Part shown: piece after piece, positions 1-6,467 of the stretch | How positions within the stretch are numbered: the stretch's first letter is position 1 | Layout of the letters: every line of letters starts with the position of its first letter | DNA from: Ruminococcus sp. UBA7014 | GTDB lineage: Bacteria > Bacillota > Clostridia > Oscillospirales > Ruminococcaceae | Direction of reading: 5' to 3' | Length of the DNA: 11,028 bases | NCBI GenBank assembly: GCA_002449575.1 | Contig: DJXC01000113.1 | Location: 1 to 11,028 of the forward strand | Notes under the pieces: generated by a model | Database searches by the model: none | The model's input: only the letters and a program-made list of their open reading frames with translations | Told to the model about the DNA's origin: nothing | Program-made: the position numbers and the translations under genes

Positions 1-41
1 AATTATAAAAATACTATAGGAGAACAGGGGGATTTTTTTAA

Positions 42-761
42 ATGATTTTTATTACCGGAGATATTCACGGAGAATATGATATTCATAAGTTTTCTGCACG
101 GCGGTTTACTTTGCAGCGAACACTCACACGCAATGATTATATGATTATCTGCGGCGATTTCGGATTATTATGGGATGGCTCAAAATCAGAAAAATGGTGG
201 CTGAACTGGCTCGAAAACAAGCCCTGGACAACTCTTTGGATTGACGGCAATCACGAAAATTTTGATATGATTGATGCACTTCCTGTTTCAGAATGGAATG
301 GTATTCAGGTACATAAAGTATCAGAACATATTATGCATCTTCTGCGTGGACAATGCTTTGAACTGGAAGGAAAAAAATTTTTTGCCTTCGGCGGTGCGGA
401 GAGTCATGATAAAGCATTCCGGAAATGGGGTGTTTCTATCTGGAAACAGGAAATTCCCAGTATTGCCGAAATGAAACGTGGCAGAAAAGCACTCCAACAG
501 GCAAACTGGAAAACTGACATTGTGATTACCCATTCTCTGCCACAGCATATCCAGTTGGGTATGTTCGGCTGGGAAGCCTATAATCGTAATGAACTGACAG
601 ATTATTTTGACGAGATAGATTCCCGTCTGGATTTCAAGCTATGGTTCAGCGGACATTATCACCTGTCTATGCCTTGTGATAATAAACATTTTCTGGTTTA
701 TAATGATATTCTGAAACTGACAGATAATGGTTTCGAGTGTGTCTATTCGCCATATCTTTAA
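42..761 (+). CDS. Calcineurin-like metallophosphoesterase (239 aa)
   Basis: A cytoplasmic member of the calcineurin-like metallophosphoesterase superfamily, which hydrolyses phosphomono- or diesters with a dinuclear metal centre. The diagnostic motifs occur in order: GDIHG at residues 6-10 (metal ligands D7 and H9), GDFG with D39, GNHEN with N70 and H71, an isolated histidine H164 in an ITHS context, and GHYH with H205 and H207. The fold is therefore complete and probably active. There is no signal peptide or membrane segment. The length of 239 residues suits a single catalytic domain without accessory parts. The start at 42 follows a G-rich ribosome binding site at about 27-31. The substrate cannot be read from the sequence; stand-alone bacterial members include nucleotide and protein phosphatases. 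The next gene lies more than 700 bases downstream behind its own promoter, so no operon partner is visible here. Confidence 0.9.
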   Translation: MIFITGDIHGEYDIHKFSARRFTLQRTLTRNDYMIICGDFGLLWDGSKSEKWWLNWLENKPWTTLWIDGNHENFDMIDALPVSEWNGIQVHKVSEHIMHLLRGQCFELEGKKFFAFGGAESHDKAFRKWGVSIWKQEIPSIAEMKRGRKALQQANWKTDIVITHSLPQHIQLGMFGWEAYNRNELTDYFDEIDSRLDFKLWFSGHYHLSMPCDNKHFLVYNDILKLTDNGFECVYSPYL

Positions 762-776
762 AATTTTAAAAAAAGC

Positions 777-805
777 TTGACAAACAGAAAGTTATATGCT
801 ATAAT
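777..805 (+). promoter_or_regulatory. Consensus housekeeping promoter driving the large non-coding RNA
   Basis: TTGACA at 777-782 and TATAAT at 800-805 both match the consensus exactly and are separated by the ideal 17 bases. A TGC just upstream of the -10 (797-799) makes it an extended -10 promoter as well. Transcription should begin near 811-813. No translated gene starts for almost 700 bases downstream, so the promoter serves the structured RNA that follows. The 13 bases around the -35 (775-787) are identical to those at the metK promoter, and the 17 bases around the -10 (795-811) are identical to those at the promoter near 9078. Confidence 0.88.
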
Positions 806-831
806 AAAAATCCAAAGCTTGAAAATTATAT

Positions 832-1457
832 ATTCAGTATTTTGTACAGCGTATCTGCATAACCGTGTGTTGAAATGAGAGCCGGCTGCTCTGCACGGGT
901 GCGCCGAAACTGCTGAGTCGTCAGGCGGACGGATACGTTCGCAAGGCGGCTTTGAGATTGAAATAATGTGGCAACACGATTTTTCAGAAGACAGAGAGAA
1001 ATCCTGTCAACAGAGAAGGCGCAGCGCATGAGGTGTATGTAGATGTAAGGTATTCTGACCGACTGCCCCTCGCAATAGACCGCCTCCGTGGGGAGGAAGA
1101 AGCCTGTAAGACCATGTCTTGGAACACATGAGCCGCCACAGGTAGTCCGTAAGGACGTTCCAGCAAGAGGGGGTGCCGATACTGTACGGCGAAATCCGTA
1201 CAGCAGTTGAAGGAAGTACACTGCCGTAAGGTACGCTATCAGACCACAAATCTGACGAAAATGGAATTTTATTTTCTGAATGCTGTGGTGGTGCTGCGGG
1301 TATAAATCCCGTCCGGGCTTGGTGCTTGCACAGGGTAAGAAGCAGCGGGTCGCTCCCGTCTGTTCAGACTTATTTTCCCGGTGACCGAATACATTGAGAA
1401 GCTGTCCATGTAAGGCGAATAAAAACCTGTGCAGATATGCTGTACAAAATACTGAAT
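832..1457 (+). ncRNA. Large structured non-coding RNA, about 630 nt, possibly ROOL-like
   Basis: This stretch shows no convincing coding frame but many signs of a folded RNA. Bases 832-859 pair with 1430-1457 as a 28-bp helix whose only irregularity is a G-U pair (851 with 1438); two more pairs (860-1429, 861-1428) can be added. The interior is visibly richer in G+C than the flanks. It contains many short hairpins: 1083-1096 (5-bp stem), 1145-1156 with a GUAA tetraloop, 1182-1203 (8-bp perfect stem, loop CGAAAU), 1222-1233 with another GUAA loop, 1297-1311, 1346-1358 and 1358-1369. GNRA loops occur on this strand, which fixes the orientation, and a perfect promoter lies just upstream. The size, ornate folding and likely host recall the ROOL class known from rumen and other Firmicutes, but I cannot confirm membership without a covariance search. 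It is not RNase P RNA, tmRNA, SRP RNA, or a group II intron. It might instead be a very long leader of the dockerin gene 29 bases downstream, since no clear U-tract terminator follows. Confidence 0.72.
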
Positions 1458-1485
1458 TTTATCATTAGATTGGAGAATTAAAAAT

Positions 1486-2634
1486 ATGAAAAAAATAATA
1501 CCTGTCATTCTGTCCGGAGTGCTTGCGTTCAGCAGCTCCTTAGGAATGACTTTTTCTGTTCTGGCAGAAGAAGATATTGTTGGTGATGTAAATGGAGACG
1601 GTAAAATTAATGCGGCGGATGCAGCAGAAGTTCTCATACTCTGCGCAAAAGCAGGAACAGAGGGTATCAGCAGTATTTCCAGTACGCAACAAAGCAAAGC
1701 TGATTATAATCAGGACGGAACAATCAATGCTTCAGATGCGGAAAAAATTCTGGTGTTTGCAGCAAAATCTGGTACAGGTGAATATCGGGAAGAAAATACT
1801 TTTCATGATTTGCTTCTGAACGTTATCGGACAAATACCGGACGGCGGCGGATATTATACTGGTCGTGCCACAAAAGCAGAACTAACCCAAAATGCATGGG
1901 AAGGTATGGACAAAGCTGTCACTATAGGAGAAACCGATGTCACAATTGATATGAATCAGGCTCGCCCTTCGTTCTGTTCTTCAGCAGTATATATGACTCT
2001 GCTGAAAACGCTGTCTGTCTGGGATACGGAACAGGTGCTTTCTATGAAAGCATGGCAGAATCTCAAGCCCTATACAGTAGATGGCAGAGCATGGGCAATT
2101 CAGGATGATGGTGTTGGCTGCTGGGGGCGTGCAAATGCCAATGGACCGGGATTTGCTGTACTTGCTGCACAACTCGGAGCAGGACAGAATACCTATATTG
2201 CACCAAAAGATTCTTACGTTTCCGAAGATGACTATTTTGCTGCATGGAAGCAGCTAAAGCCCGGAGATTTTGTAAAACTGTTCTGGAATGAATATATCGG
2301 CGATAATGGCAGCAAATCAGAATCTGGTCATATGGTGATATTTCTTGGATTTACAGAATCTACAGATGCTGACGGCAAACGGACGGGAACTATCCGTTAC
2401 TGGTCTTCCAATGGCTATGGATATCAGCCGGATAAAGGCTATGGAATCAGCAGTACGGAGCTGTCTTCTGTTTATCGTGCCGTTGCAACAAGGATTAACC
2501 ACCCGGAAGCGTTCAAAAATGCTGAAAAAATTATGCCTGATAACACAGATACATGGCTGTATTCCCTGAACGGCAGTCATCTTGCCACAGAAAAAGAACT
2601 GCTTCAGGCAATTTCGCCTGTCTCTGAAAAGTAA
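1486..2634 (+). CDS. Secreted N-terminal dockerin protein with a papain/NlpC-like domain (382 aa)
   Basis: An exported protein. Residues 1-28 form a signal peptide (KK, a hydrophobic core, then a cleavage site near LAEE). A type I dockerin follows directly at about 31-98, with two calcium-binding loops: D34, N36, D38, N42, D45 and D73, N75, D77, N81, D84. Dockerins bind cohesin modules on scaffoldins or the cell surface, so the protein is probably recruited to a cellulosome-like assembly. The remaining roughly 280 residues resemble a papain-fold amidase or peptidase: a helix-capping cysteine C164 in SFCSS, a LKPGDFV strand at 257-263 like that of NlpC/P60 proteins, H282 in GHMVIFLG, and N309 as a possible third residue. 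The catalytic assignment is inference from this spacing and pattern. The start is preceded by GGAGA at 1472-1476. No promoter is evident between the structured RNA and the gene. A strong terminator follows, so it appears to be the last gene of its transcript. Confidence 0.82.
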   Translation: MKKIIPVILSGVLAFSSSLGMTFSVLAEEDIVGDVNGDGKINAADAAEVLILCAKAGTEGISSISSTQQSKADYNQDGTINASDAEKILVFAAKSGTGEYREENTFHDLLLNVIGQIPDGGGYYTGRATKAELTQNAWEGMDKAVTIGETDVTIDMNQARPSFCSSAVYMTLLKTLSVWDTEQVLSMKAWQNLKPYTVDGRAWAIQDDGVGCWGRANANGPGFAVLAAQLGAGQNTYIAPKDSYVSEDDYFAAWKQLKPGDFVKLFWNEYIGDNGSKSESGHMVIFLGFTESTDADGKRTGTIRYWSSNGYGYQPDKGYGISSTELSSVYRAVATRINHPEAFKNAEKIMPDNTDTWLYSLNGSHLATEKELLQAISPVSEK

Positions 2635-2658
2635 TATGCGAAATCTAAAATAGTTGTT

Positions 2659-2696
2659 TTCTGTATCTGAAAAAATTCAGATGCAGAATTTTTTTT
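2659..2696 (+). terminator. Rho-independent terminator after the dockerin gene
   Basis: Bases 2659-2671 and 2676-2688 form a 13-bp stem with one G-U pair around an AAAA loop, followed at once by eight T residues (2689-2696). It lies 25 bases after the dockerin stop codon and separates that transcript from the sigma factor gene. Confidence 0.92.
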
Positions 2697-2790
2697 GCAA
2701 ATCCTGTCACACTTTCTGCTTGCAGGTTGTCTCTGGAAGTGAAAGCAAAATTGTACAATCCAGCTTATACAAAAGAAAGGAGAAAAAATA

Positions 2791-3312
2791 ATGCAGGACA
2801 GCTCCGAACAAAGAAAAATTTTTGATGGCTACTATCATTATGTTTATGCAATTGTCTCCTGGATTCTCTCCGGAACCGGTACGGCAGAAGATATGGAGGA
2901 ATGCGTTGCGGATGTCTTTGCAGAATATTTTCTCCGCTGTGAAAATGTCAATCCGGAGAAAGTAAAATCCTACCTCGGTACGGCTGCCCGGAATCAGGCA
3001 ATTAATCGGTATCATTCCCTGAAACGGCATTTTGCGTTTTCACTGGATGACGATTCCACGCCGGAACAGGCTTCTGATGAAGATATCTGTCAGACCGCCG
3101 AACAGGAAGAAACAGCACATCTCTTACTGGAACAGATTCAGGCTCTCGGCGAACCGGATGCTTCTATTCTGATACAAAAATTTTATTATCACTGCAATTC
3201 CGTACAGATTGCCCGAATACTGCATATGAATCCTGCTGCCGTCAGAGCCAGATGCAGCAGAGCTTTGAAACGTCTCAGAAAATCACTTACAGATGCCGGA
3301 ATTACACTCTGA
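2791..3312 (+). CDS. ECF-type sigma-70 family RNA polymerase sigma factor (173 aa)
   Basis: An alternative sigma factor that would direct RNA polymerase to a small regulon. The length and two-domain plan are those of ECF sigma factors. Region 2 covers about residues 7-80, with an acidic TAEDMEECVADVFAEYF helix resembling region 2.2 and a VKSYLGTAARNQAINRYHSLKR segment at 58-79 matching regions 2.3-2.4, which melt and read the -10 element. A linker rich in D and E (85-107) leads to region 4 at about 108-168. Its helix-turn-helix (SVQIARILHMNPAAVRARCSRALKRLRK) reads the -35 element. AAAGGAG at 2776-2782 lies eight bases before the ATG. The gene is followed after 15 bases by a membrane protein with its own strong ribosome binding site, the usual order of a sigma factor and its anti-sigma factor. 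I found no clear housekeeping promoter upstream, so it may drive its own expression; that is inference. Confidence 0.86.
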   Translation: MQDSSEQRKIFDGYYHYVYAIVSWILSGTGTAEDMEECVADVFAEYFLRCENVNPEKVKSYLGTAARNQAINRYHSLKRHFAFSLDDDSTPEQASDEDICQTAEQEETAHLLLEQIQALGEPDASILIQKFYYHCNSVQIARILHMNPAAVRARCSRALKRLRKSLTDAGITL

Positions 3313-3327
3313 AAGGAGGAGTTACAC

Positions 3328-4341
3328 ATGAATCACAGAAAAATAAAAAATACTCTGAAACATGTCAGCTTTGAAGATGCTGAAAAAATCAGCAGAACTT
3401 GGACTGACCCCCATAAGGAAAAAGTATGGAAACGCATTCACCAGAAAATGGAATCCAAGGAGGAATTTCCCGTGAAAGAACAAATTACTGTCTCACAGAA
3501 TAAAAATATCAGCTGGAAGGGATATCTCAGCTTTGCGGCAGGGATTATGCTGTTCTGCGGCATTGCAGGTTATGGCGTGACATCTCTCCGGCAGTCCGGA
3601 AGATATGCTCCCGAACCCGAACCGCAGGCTTCTGTAGAAATGGCTGTCGAAACCGAAATGGATGCTGCTGTCACAGAATTTGAGAGTACAGAAACAGAAC
3701 CTGTCATGATACTCCCTGAAACAACTACAGCAATGACGGAAACTACAGATGCCGTTCTGAAAAAAACAACAGAGTCTGTCACGGAAACAACAGATTCCGT
3801 CACGGAAACATCTGCTCCCATAACAGAACCGACTGCCGAAACAATTGTTATCATGGAAACACAGCTTTCTGAACCAGAAGAAACACTTCCGGAAACTATC
3901 CCCGAACTTCCGGAAACCACTCCGGAATTATCAGATGCTGTCATCACAGAAGCCGCCGCAGAAATGCCGGAAATTGACGTATCTGACGAAACAGATGTAT
4001 TTGCCGGCGAATATCTCGAAGAACAGGCAGGACGCTGTCAGATTACAATCACAAAAAATGATACCGGCTATGATGTGCATATCCGCTGGGCAGGTTCGGC
4101 ATATGACCACGCTGAATGGGATTTCAGCGGAGAATTCGACGGAAAAGGCGTTCTGTATTACAGTAACTGCATCAAGAAAACAACTGCCTATGCTCCTGAC
4201 AAAAGCACTGAAACAATCAACTATACCGACGGCACAGGCTATCTGCGGGTTTCCGAAGAAGGCACAAAAACCGGGCTCATCTGGGTGGATGATATAGAAC
4301 ATGCCGCAGATGATTTCTTCTTTATAGAAAAAAATGATTAA
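3328..4341 (+). CDS. Single-pass membrane protein, probable anti-sigma factor and sensor (337 aa)
   Basis: The probable partner of the upstream sigma factor. A basic cytoplasmic segment of about 60 residues comes first; its SFEDAEKISRTW stretch and the following amphipathic helix could hold the sigma factor. It lacks the HXXXCXXC zinc motif of ZAS anti-sigma factors. One membrane helix lies at about 66-87. Outside, residues 92-220 form a low-complexity stalk very rich in Thr, Glu and Pro (many TETT and PETT units). A folded C-terminal domain at about 222-337 seems to be mostly beta strands with many aromatic residues (IRWAGSAYDHAEWDFSGEF, GTGYLRV, GLIWVDDI) and could be the ligand-sensing part. 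I do not recognise the family of that domain. The anti-sigma role rests on position, topology and the short cytoplasmic part. The start follows a strong AAGGAGG at 3313-3319, directly after the sigma factor stop codon, so the two are co-transcribed and well balanced in translation. Confidence 0.72.
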   Translation: MNHRKIKNTLKHVSFEDAEKISRTWTDPHKEKVWKRIHQKMESKEEFPVKEQITVSQNKNISWKGYLSFAAGIMLFCGIAGYGVTSLRQSGRYAPEPEPQASVEMAVETEMDAAVTEFESTETEPVMILPETTTAMTETTDAVLKKTTESVTETTDSVTETSAPITEPTAETIVIMETQLSEPEETLPETIPELPETTPELSDAVITEAAAEMPEIDVSDETDVFAGEYLEEQAGRCQITITKNDTGYDVHIRWAGSAYDHAEWDFSGEFDGKGVLYYSNCIKKTTAYAPDKSTETINYTDGTGYLRVSEEGTKTGLIWVDDIEHAADDFFFIEKND

Positions 4342-4349
4342 AAAAATCC

Positions 4350-4376
4350 TGTCAGCCCGGCTTACAGGGCTTGACA
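4350..4376. promoter_or_regulatory. Imperfect palindrome overlapping the metK -35 element
   Basis: TGTCAGCCC at 4350-4358 pairs with GGGCTTGACA at 4367-4376, with a single bulged T and an 8-base loop. The 3' arm contains the -35 hexamer TTGACA (4371-4376) of the metK promoter. Read on the plus strand it lacks a T-run, so it would be a poor terminator for the upstream pair. Read on the minus strand it is followed within four bases by seven T residues, but no minus-strand gene ends here. It could be an operator, a weak terminator, or both. Confidence 0.4.
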
Positions 4377-4399
4377 AACAGCCTGAATTATAGTATAAT
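4371..4399 (+). promoter_or_regulatory. Consensus housekeeping promoter of the metK transcript
   Basis: TTGACA at 4371-4376 and TATAAT at 4394-4399 are perfect hexamers 17 bases apart. The expected start near 4406 puts the SAM riboswitch about 27 bases into the transcript. Confidence 0.9.
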
Positions 4400-4432
4400 A
4401 TTATTAGCGGCATAACTCTCTTATGCGACTGA

Positions 4433-4530
4433 CCTTATCAAGAGCGGCTGAGGAAACAGGTCCTGTGAAGCCCGGCAACCTGACATTTTGTTGATGGTGC
4501 TAAATCCTGCGGTTTTACCGAGAGATGAGG
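4433..4530 (+). ncRNA. SAM-I (S-box) riboswitch
   Basis: The conserved S-box core is readable: the P1 5' strand CCTTATC (4433-4439), then AAGAG, the AGGAAACAGGTCC and GTGAAGCCCGGCAACC segments, GGTGCTAAATCC at 4497-4508, a P4 hairpin CGGT/ACCG (4509-4520), and the P1 3' strand GATGAGG (4524-4530), which pairs with the 5' strand through one G-U pair. It binds S-adenosylmethionine. In this family, binding stabilises P1 and lets the downstream terminator form, switching the operon off when SAM is plentiful. Its position before metK, the SAM synthetase gene, is the classical arrangement. Confidence 0.96.
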
Positions 4531-4548
4531 AATTATCTAATGCAAACC

Positions 4549-4579
4549 ACAGCATTCGGTGAATCCGGGTGCTGTTTTT
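4549..4579 (+). terminator. SAM-controlled intrinsic terminator, with a competing antiterminator
   Basis: Bases 4549-4559 pair with 4565-4575 as an 11-bp stem containing two G-U pairs, with the loop TGAAT, running into TTTTT at 4575-4579. An alternative fold can be drawn: 4514-4521 (the P4 3' side) pairs with 4556-4563, and 4539-4543 pairs with 4552-4555/6. Both helices sequester the 5' arm of the terminator, so the two folds exclude each other. This agrees with a transcription-attenuation mechanism that is OFF with ligand. Confidence 0.88.
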
Positions 4580-4635
4580 GTTTCTGCCTCTTGTGTCGCT
4601 TTATGAATTTTTTTATCAAAATTGGAGGCTTTTTT

Positions 4636-5793
4636 ATGAAAAGAGTATTTACTTCAGAATCTGTAACAGAAGGACATCCCGACAAAATCTGCGACCAGAT
4701 TTCAGATGCGGTGCTGGATGCCATTCTTGCACAAGACCCGCTCGGACGTGTGGCATGTGAAACTGTGACAACAACAGGCTTAATCATGTGCATGGGCGAA
4801 ATTTCCACTAAGGCAGATATTGATATTGCCAAAATCGCCCGTCAGGTTGTTGTTGATATTGGCTATGACAGAGCCAAATTCGGTTTTGATGGTCATACCT
4901 GCAATGTGATGATTGCTATGGATGAACAGTCCCCGGATATTGCAATGGGTGTCAATGAATCCTATGATACACAGGAAACCGGTGCAGGTGACCAGGGCTT
5001 AATGTTCGGTTATGCCTGCAATGAAACGCCGGAACTCATGCCGATGCCGATTTCACTTGCAAATAAGCTTGCTATCAGACTGACAGAAGTCCGGAAGAAC
5101 GGCACACTCCGCTATTTAAGACCGGACGGCAAAACACAGGTAACTGTTGAATATGACGAAAATAACAAGCCTGTCCGTGTGGATACTGTCGTTGTTTCAA
5201 CACAACATGCACCAGATGTGACAACTCAGCAAATTCGTGAGGATATTAAAGAACTTGTTATTGATGCTGTGATTCCGGCAGAACTTATGGACGAAAATAC
5301 CAAGATTTTTATCAATCCGACAGGAAGGTTTGTAGTCGGCGGTCCGCAGGGTGACAGCGGTCTGACCGGACGGAAAATTATTGTGGATACTTACGGCGGC
5401 TATGCCCGTCACGGCGGCGGTGCATTCTCCGGCAAAGACCCGACAAAGGTTGACAGAAGTGCCGCTTATGCAGCAAGATATATCGCAAAAAATATCGTGG
5501 CTGCCGGACTCGCTGACAAGTGCGAAATTCAGCTTGCTTATGCTATCGGTGTAGCAAAGCCGGTTTCCATCAGAGTTGATACATTCGGTACTGGCAAAGT
5601 CGAGGAATCCAGACTTGAAAATGCTGTTTCCGAAATCTTCAATCTGACACCAGACGGCATTATTAAGATGCTTGACCTCAGAAAGCCGCAGTATCGCAAA
5701 GTAGCTGCTTACGGGCATTTTGGACGGGAAAATATCAATGTCGCATGGGAAAAGACGGATAAAATTCAGGCTCTGCTTGATGCTGTAAAGTGA
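4636..5793 (+). CDS. metK: S-adenosylmethionine synthetase (methionine adenosyltransferase, 385 aa)
   Basis: This cytoplasmic enzyme makes S-adenosylmethionine from methionine and ATP, giving phosphate and diphosphate; SAM is the cell's main methyl donor. It matches the family from end to end: ESVTEGHPDKICDQISDA at 8-25 with catalytic H14, GHTCNVMIAMDEQSPDI at 86-102, the GAGDQGLMFGYA signature at 116-127, and the glycine-rich DTYGGYARHGGGAFSGKDPTK segment at 251-271 that contributes the phosphate and metal site. The length is typical. I chose the ATG at 4636 because GGAGG at 4624-4628 precedes it correctly and MKRVFTSESVTEGHP is the family N-terminus. An in-frame ATG at 4525 is rejected because it lies inside the riboswitch P1 helix. 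Expression is controlled by the SAM-I riboswitch and terminator upstream. The stop codon overlaps the start of the endonuclease V gene (TGATG), which indicates translational coupling. Confidence 0.98.
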   Translation: MKRVFTSESVTEGHPDKICDQISDAVLDAILAQDPLGRVACETVTTTGLIMCMGEISTKADIDIAKIARQVVVDIGYDRAKFGFDGHTCNVMIAMDEQSPDIAMGVNESYDTQETGAGDQGLMFGYACNETPELMPMPISLANKLAIRLTEVRKNGTLRYLRPDGKTQVTVEYDENNKPVRVDTVVVSTQHAPDVTTQQIREDIKELVIDAVIPAELMDENTKIFINPTGRFVVGGPQGDSGLTGRKIIVDTYGGYARHGGGAFSGKDPTKVDRSAAYAARYIAKNIVAAGLADKCEIQLAYAIGVAKPVSIRVDTFGTGKVEESRLENAVSEIFNLTPDGIIKMLDLRKPQYRKVAAYGHFGRENINVAWEKTDKIQALLDAVK

Positions 5794-6467
5794 TGCAGGA
5801 AGAATTTCTTAAAATCCAGAATGAGTTAAAATCACAGATTACCTGTGCAGACAGCTTTCAGATGGAAAATCTGAAAACTGTTGCCGGGGTGGATTTAGCA
5901 TACTGGAAACAGGAACATCAGGAGTTTGCTGTTTGTTGTATTGTTGTTCTGGATTATCAGACAGGGAAAATGATTGAGAAACAACAGTTTCATGATGAAA
6001 TCAAAGTGCCGTATATGCCGGGTTTTCTAGCATTCCGGGAACTGCCCCTGATTATGGAAACTGTGAAATTATTGCAGACTGACCCGGATTTGTATATTTT
6101 TGACGGGAATGGTTATCTGCACCCCAGACATATGGGAAGTGCTTCTCATGCCGGTCTTCTCCTGAAAAAACCGTCTGTCGGTGTAGCAAAAACTTATTAC
6201 AGAGTATTTGATACTGATTATACTGACCCCGGACAGGAAGCCGGAAGTTATTCAGATATTATGATAAATGGGGAAGTGTATGGCAGAGTTCTGAGAACTC
6301 ATGCGAATGTCAAACCGGTATTTCTTTCTGTCGGGACGGGAATTTCTCTTGAAACGGCAACAAAAGTCATTCAGCATTTTGTAACAGAAGAAAGCCATAT
6401 TCCTGCACCTACCAGATTAGCCGATTTGGAAACACATGCTGCCAGAAAAGCACTGACTGAAATTTAA
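5793..6467 (+). CDS. nfi: Endonuclease V, deoxyinosine 3' endonuclease (224 aa)
   Basis: A DNA repair enzyme that nicks the second phosphodiester bond 3' to deoxyinosine, the product of adenine deamination. All family landmarks are present: AGVDLAY with D34, PYMPGFLAFRELP carrying the wedge tyrosine Y74 and E83, DGNGYLHPRHMGSASHAG with D104 and H113, GVAK with K133, and near the C-terminus SVGTGISLETA and PAPTRLADLETH. The three acidic residues that bind Mg2+ are intact, so it should be active. The ATG at 5793 overlaps the metK stop as TGATG and no separate Shine-Dalgarno sequence is visible, so translation is probably coupled to metK. A GTG three bases earlier (5790) is an alternative start. 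Transcription should follow the metK promoter and SAM riboswitch. A terminator follows immediately, and the gene overlaps the 3' end of the convergent minus-strand gene by four bases. Confidence 0.95.
   Translation: MQEEFLKIQNELKSQITCADSFQMENLKTVAGVDLAYWKQEHQEFAVCCIVVLDYQTGKMIEKQQFHDEIKVPYMPGFLAFRELPLIMETVKLLQTDPDLYIFDGNGYLHPRHMGSASHAGLLLKKPSVGVAKTYYRVFDTDYTDPGQEAGSYSDIMINGEVYGRVLRTHANVKPVFLSVGTGISLETATKVIQHFVTEESHIPAPTRLADLETHAARKALTEI

Noticed and set aside
826..1249. Minus-strand reading frames of 60-131 codons across the structured region
   Set aside because: They lack ribosome binding sites and family resemblance, overlap one another in different frames, and are explained by the G+C-rich RNA gene on the plus strand.
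832..1457. Group II intron, HEARO/omega RNA, RNase P RNA or tmRNA
   Set aside because: No domain V hairpin with an adjacent reverse transcriptase, no IscB-like gene, and none of the conserved RNase P or tmRNA core sequences can be seen.
2727..2759. Promoter for the sigma factor gene (TTGTCT and TACAAT)
   Set aside because: The spacer would be 21 bases and both hexamers deviate, so I could not support it.
3570..3947. Minus-strand Ser/Val-rich frame of 125 codons
   Set aside because: It is the reverse complement of the Thr/Glu-rich stalk repeats of the plus-strand membrane protein.
4525..4635. Upstream in-frame ATG giving metK 37 extra residues
   Set aside because: It lies in the riboswitch P1 helix and runs through the terminator hairpin. 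The ATG at 4636 has a proper ribosome binding site and the family N-terminus.
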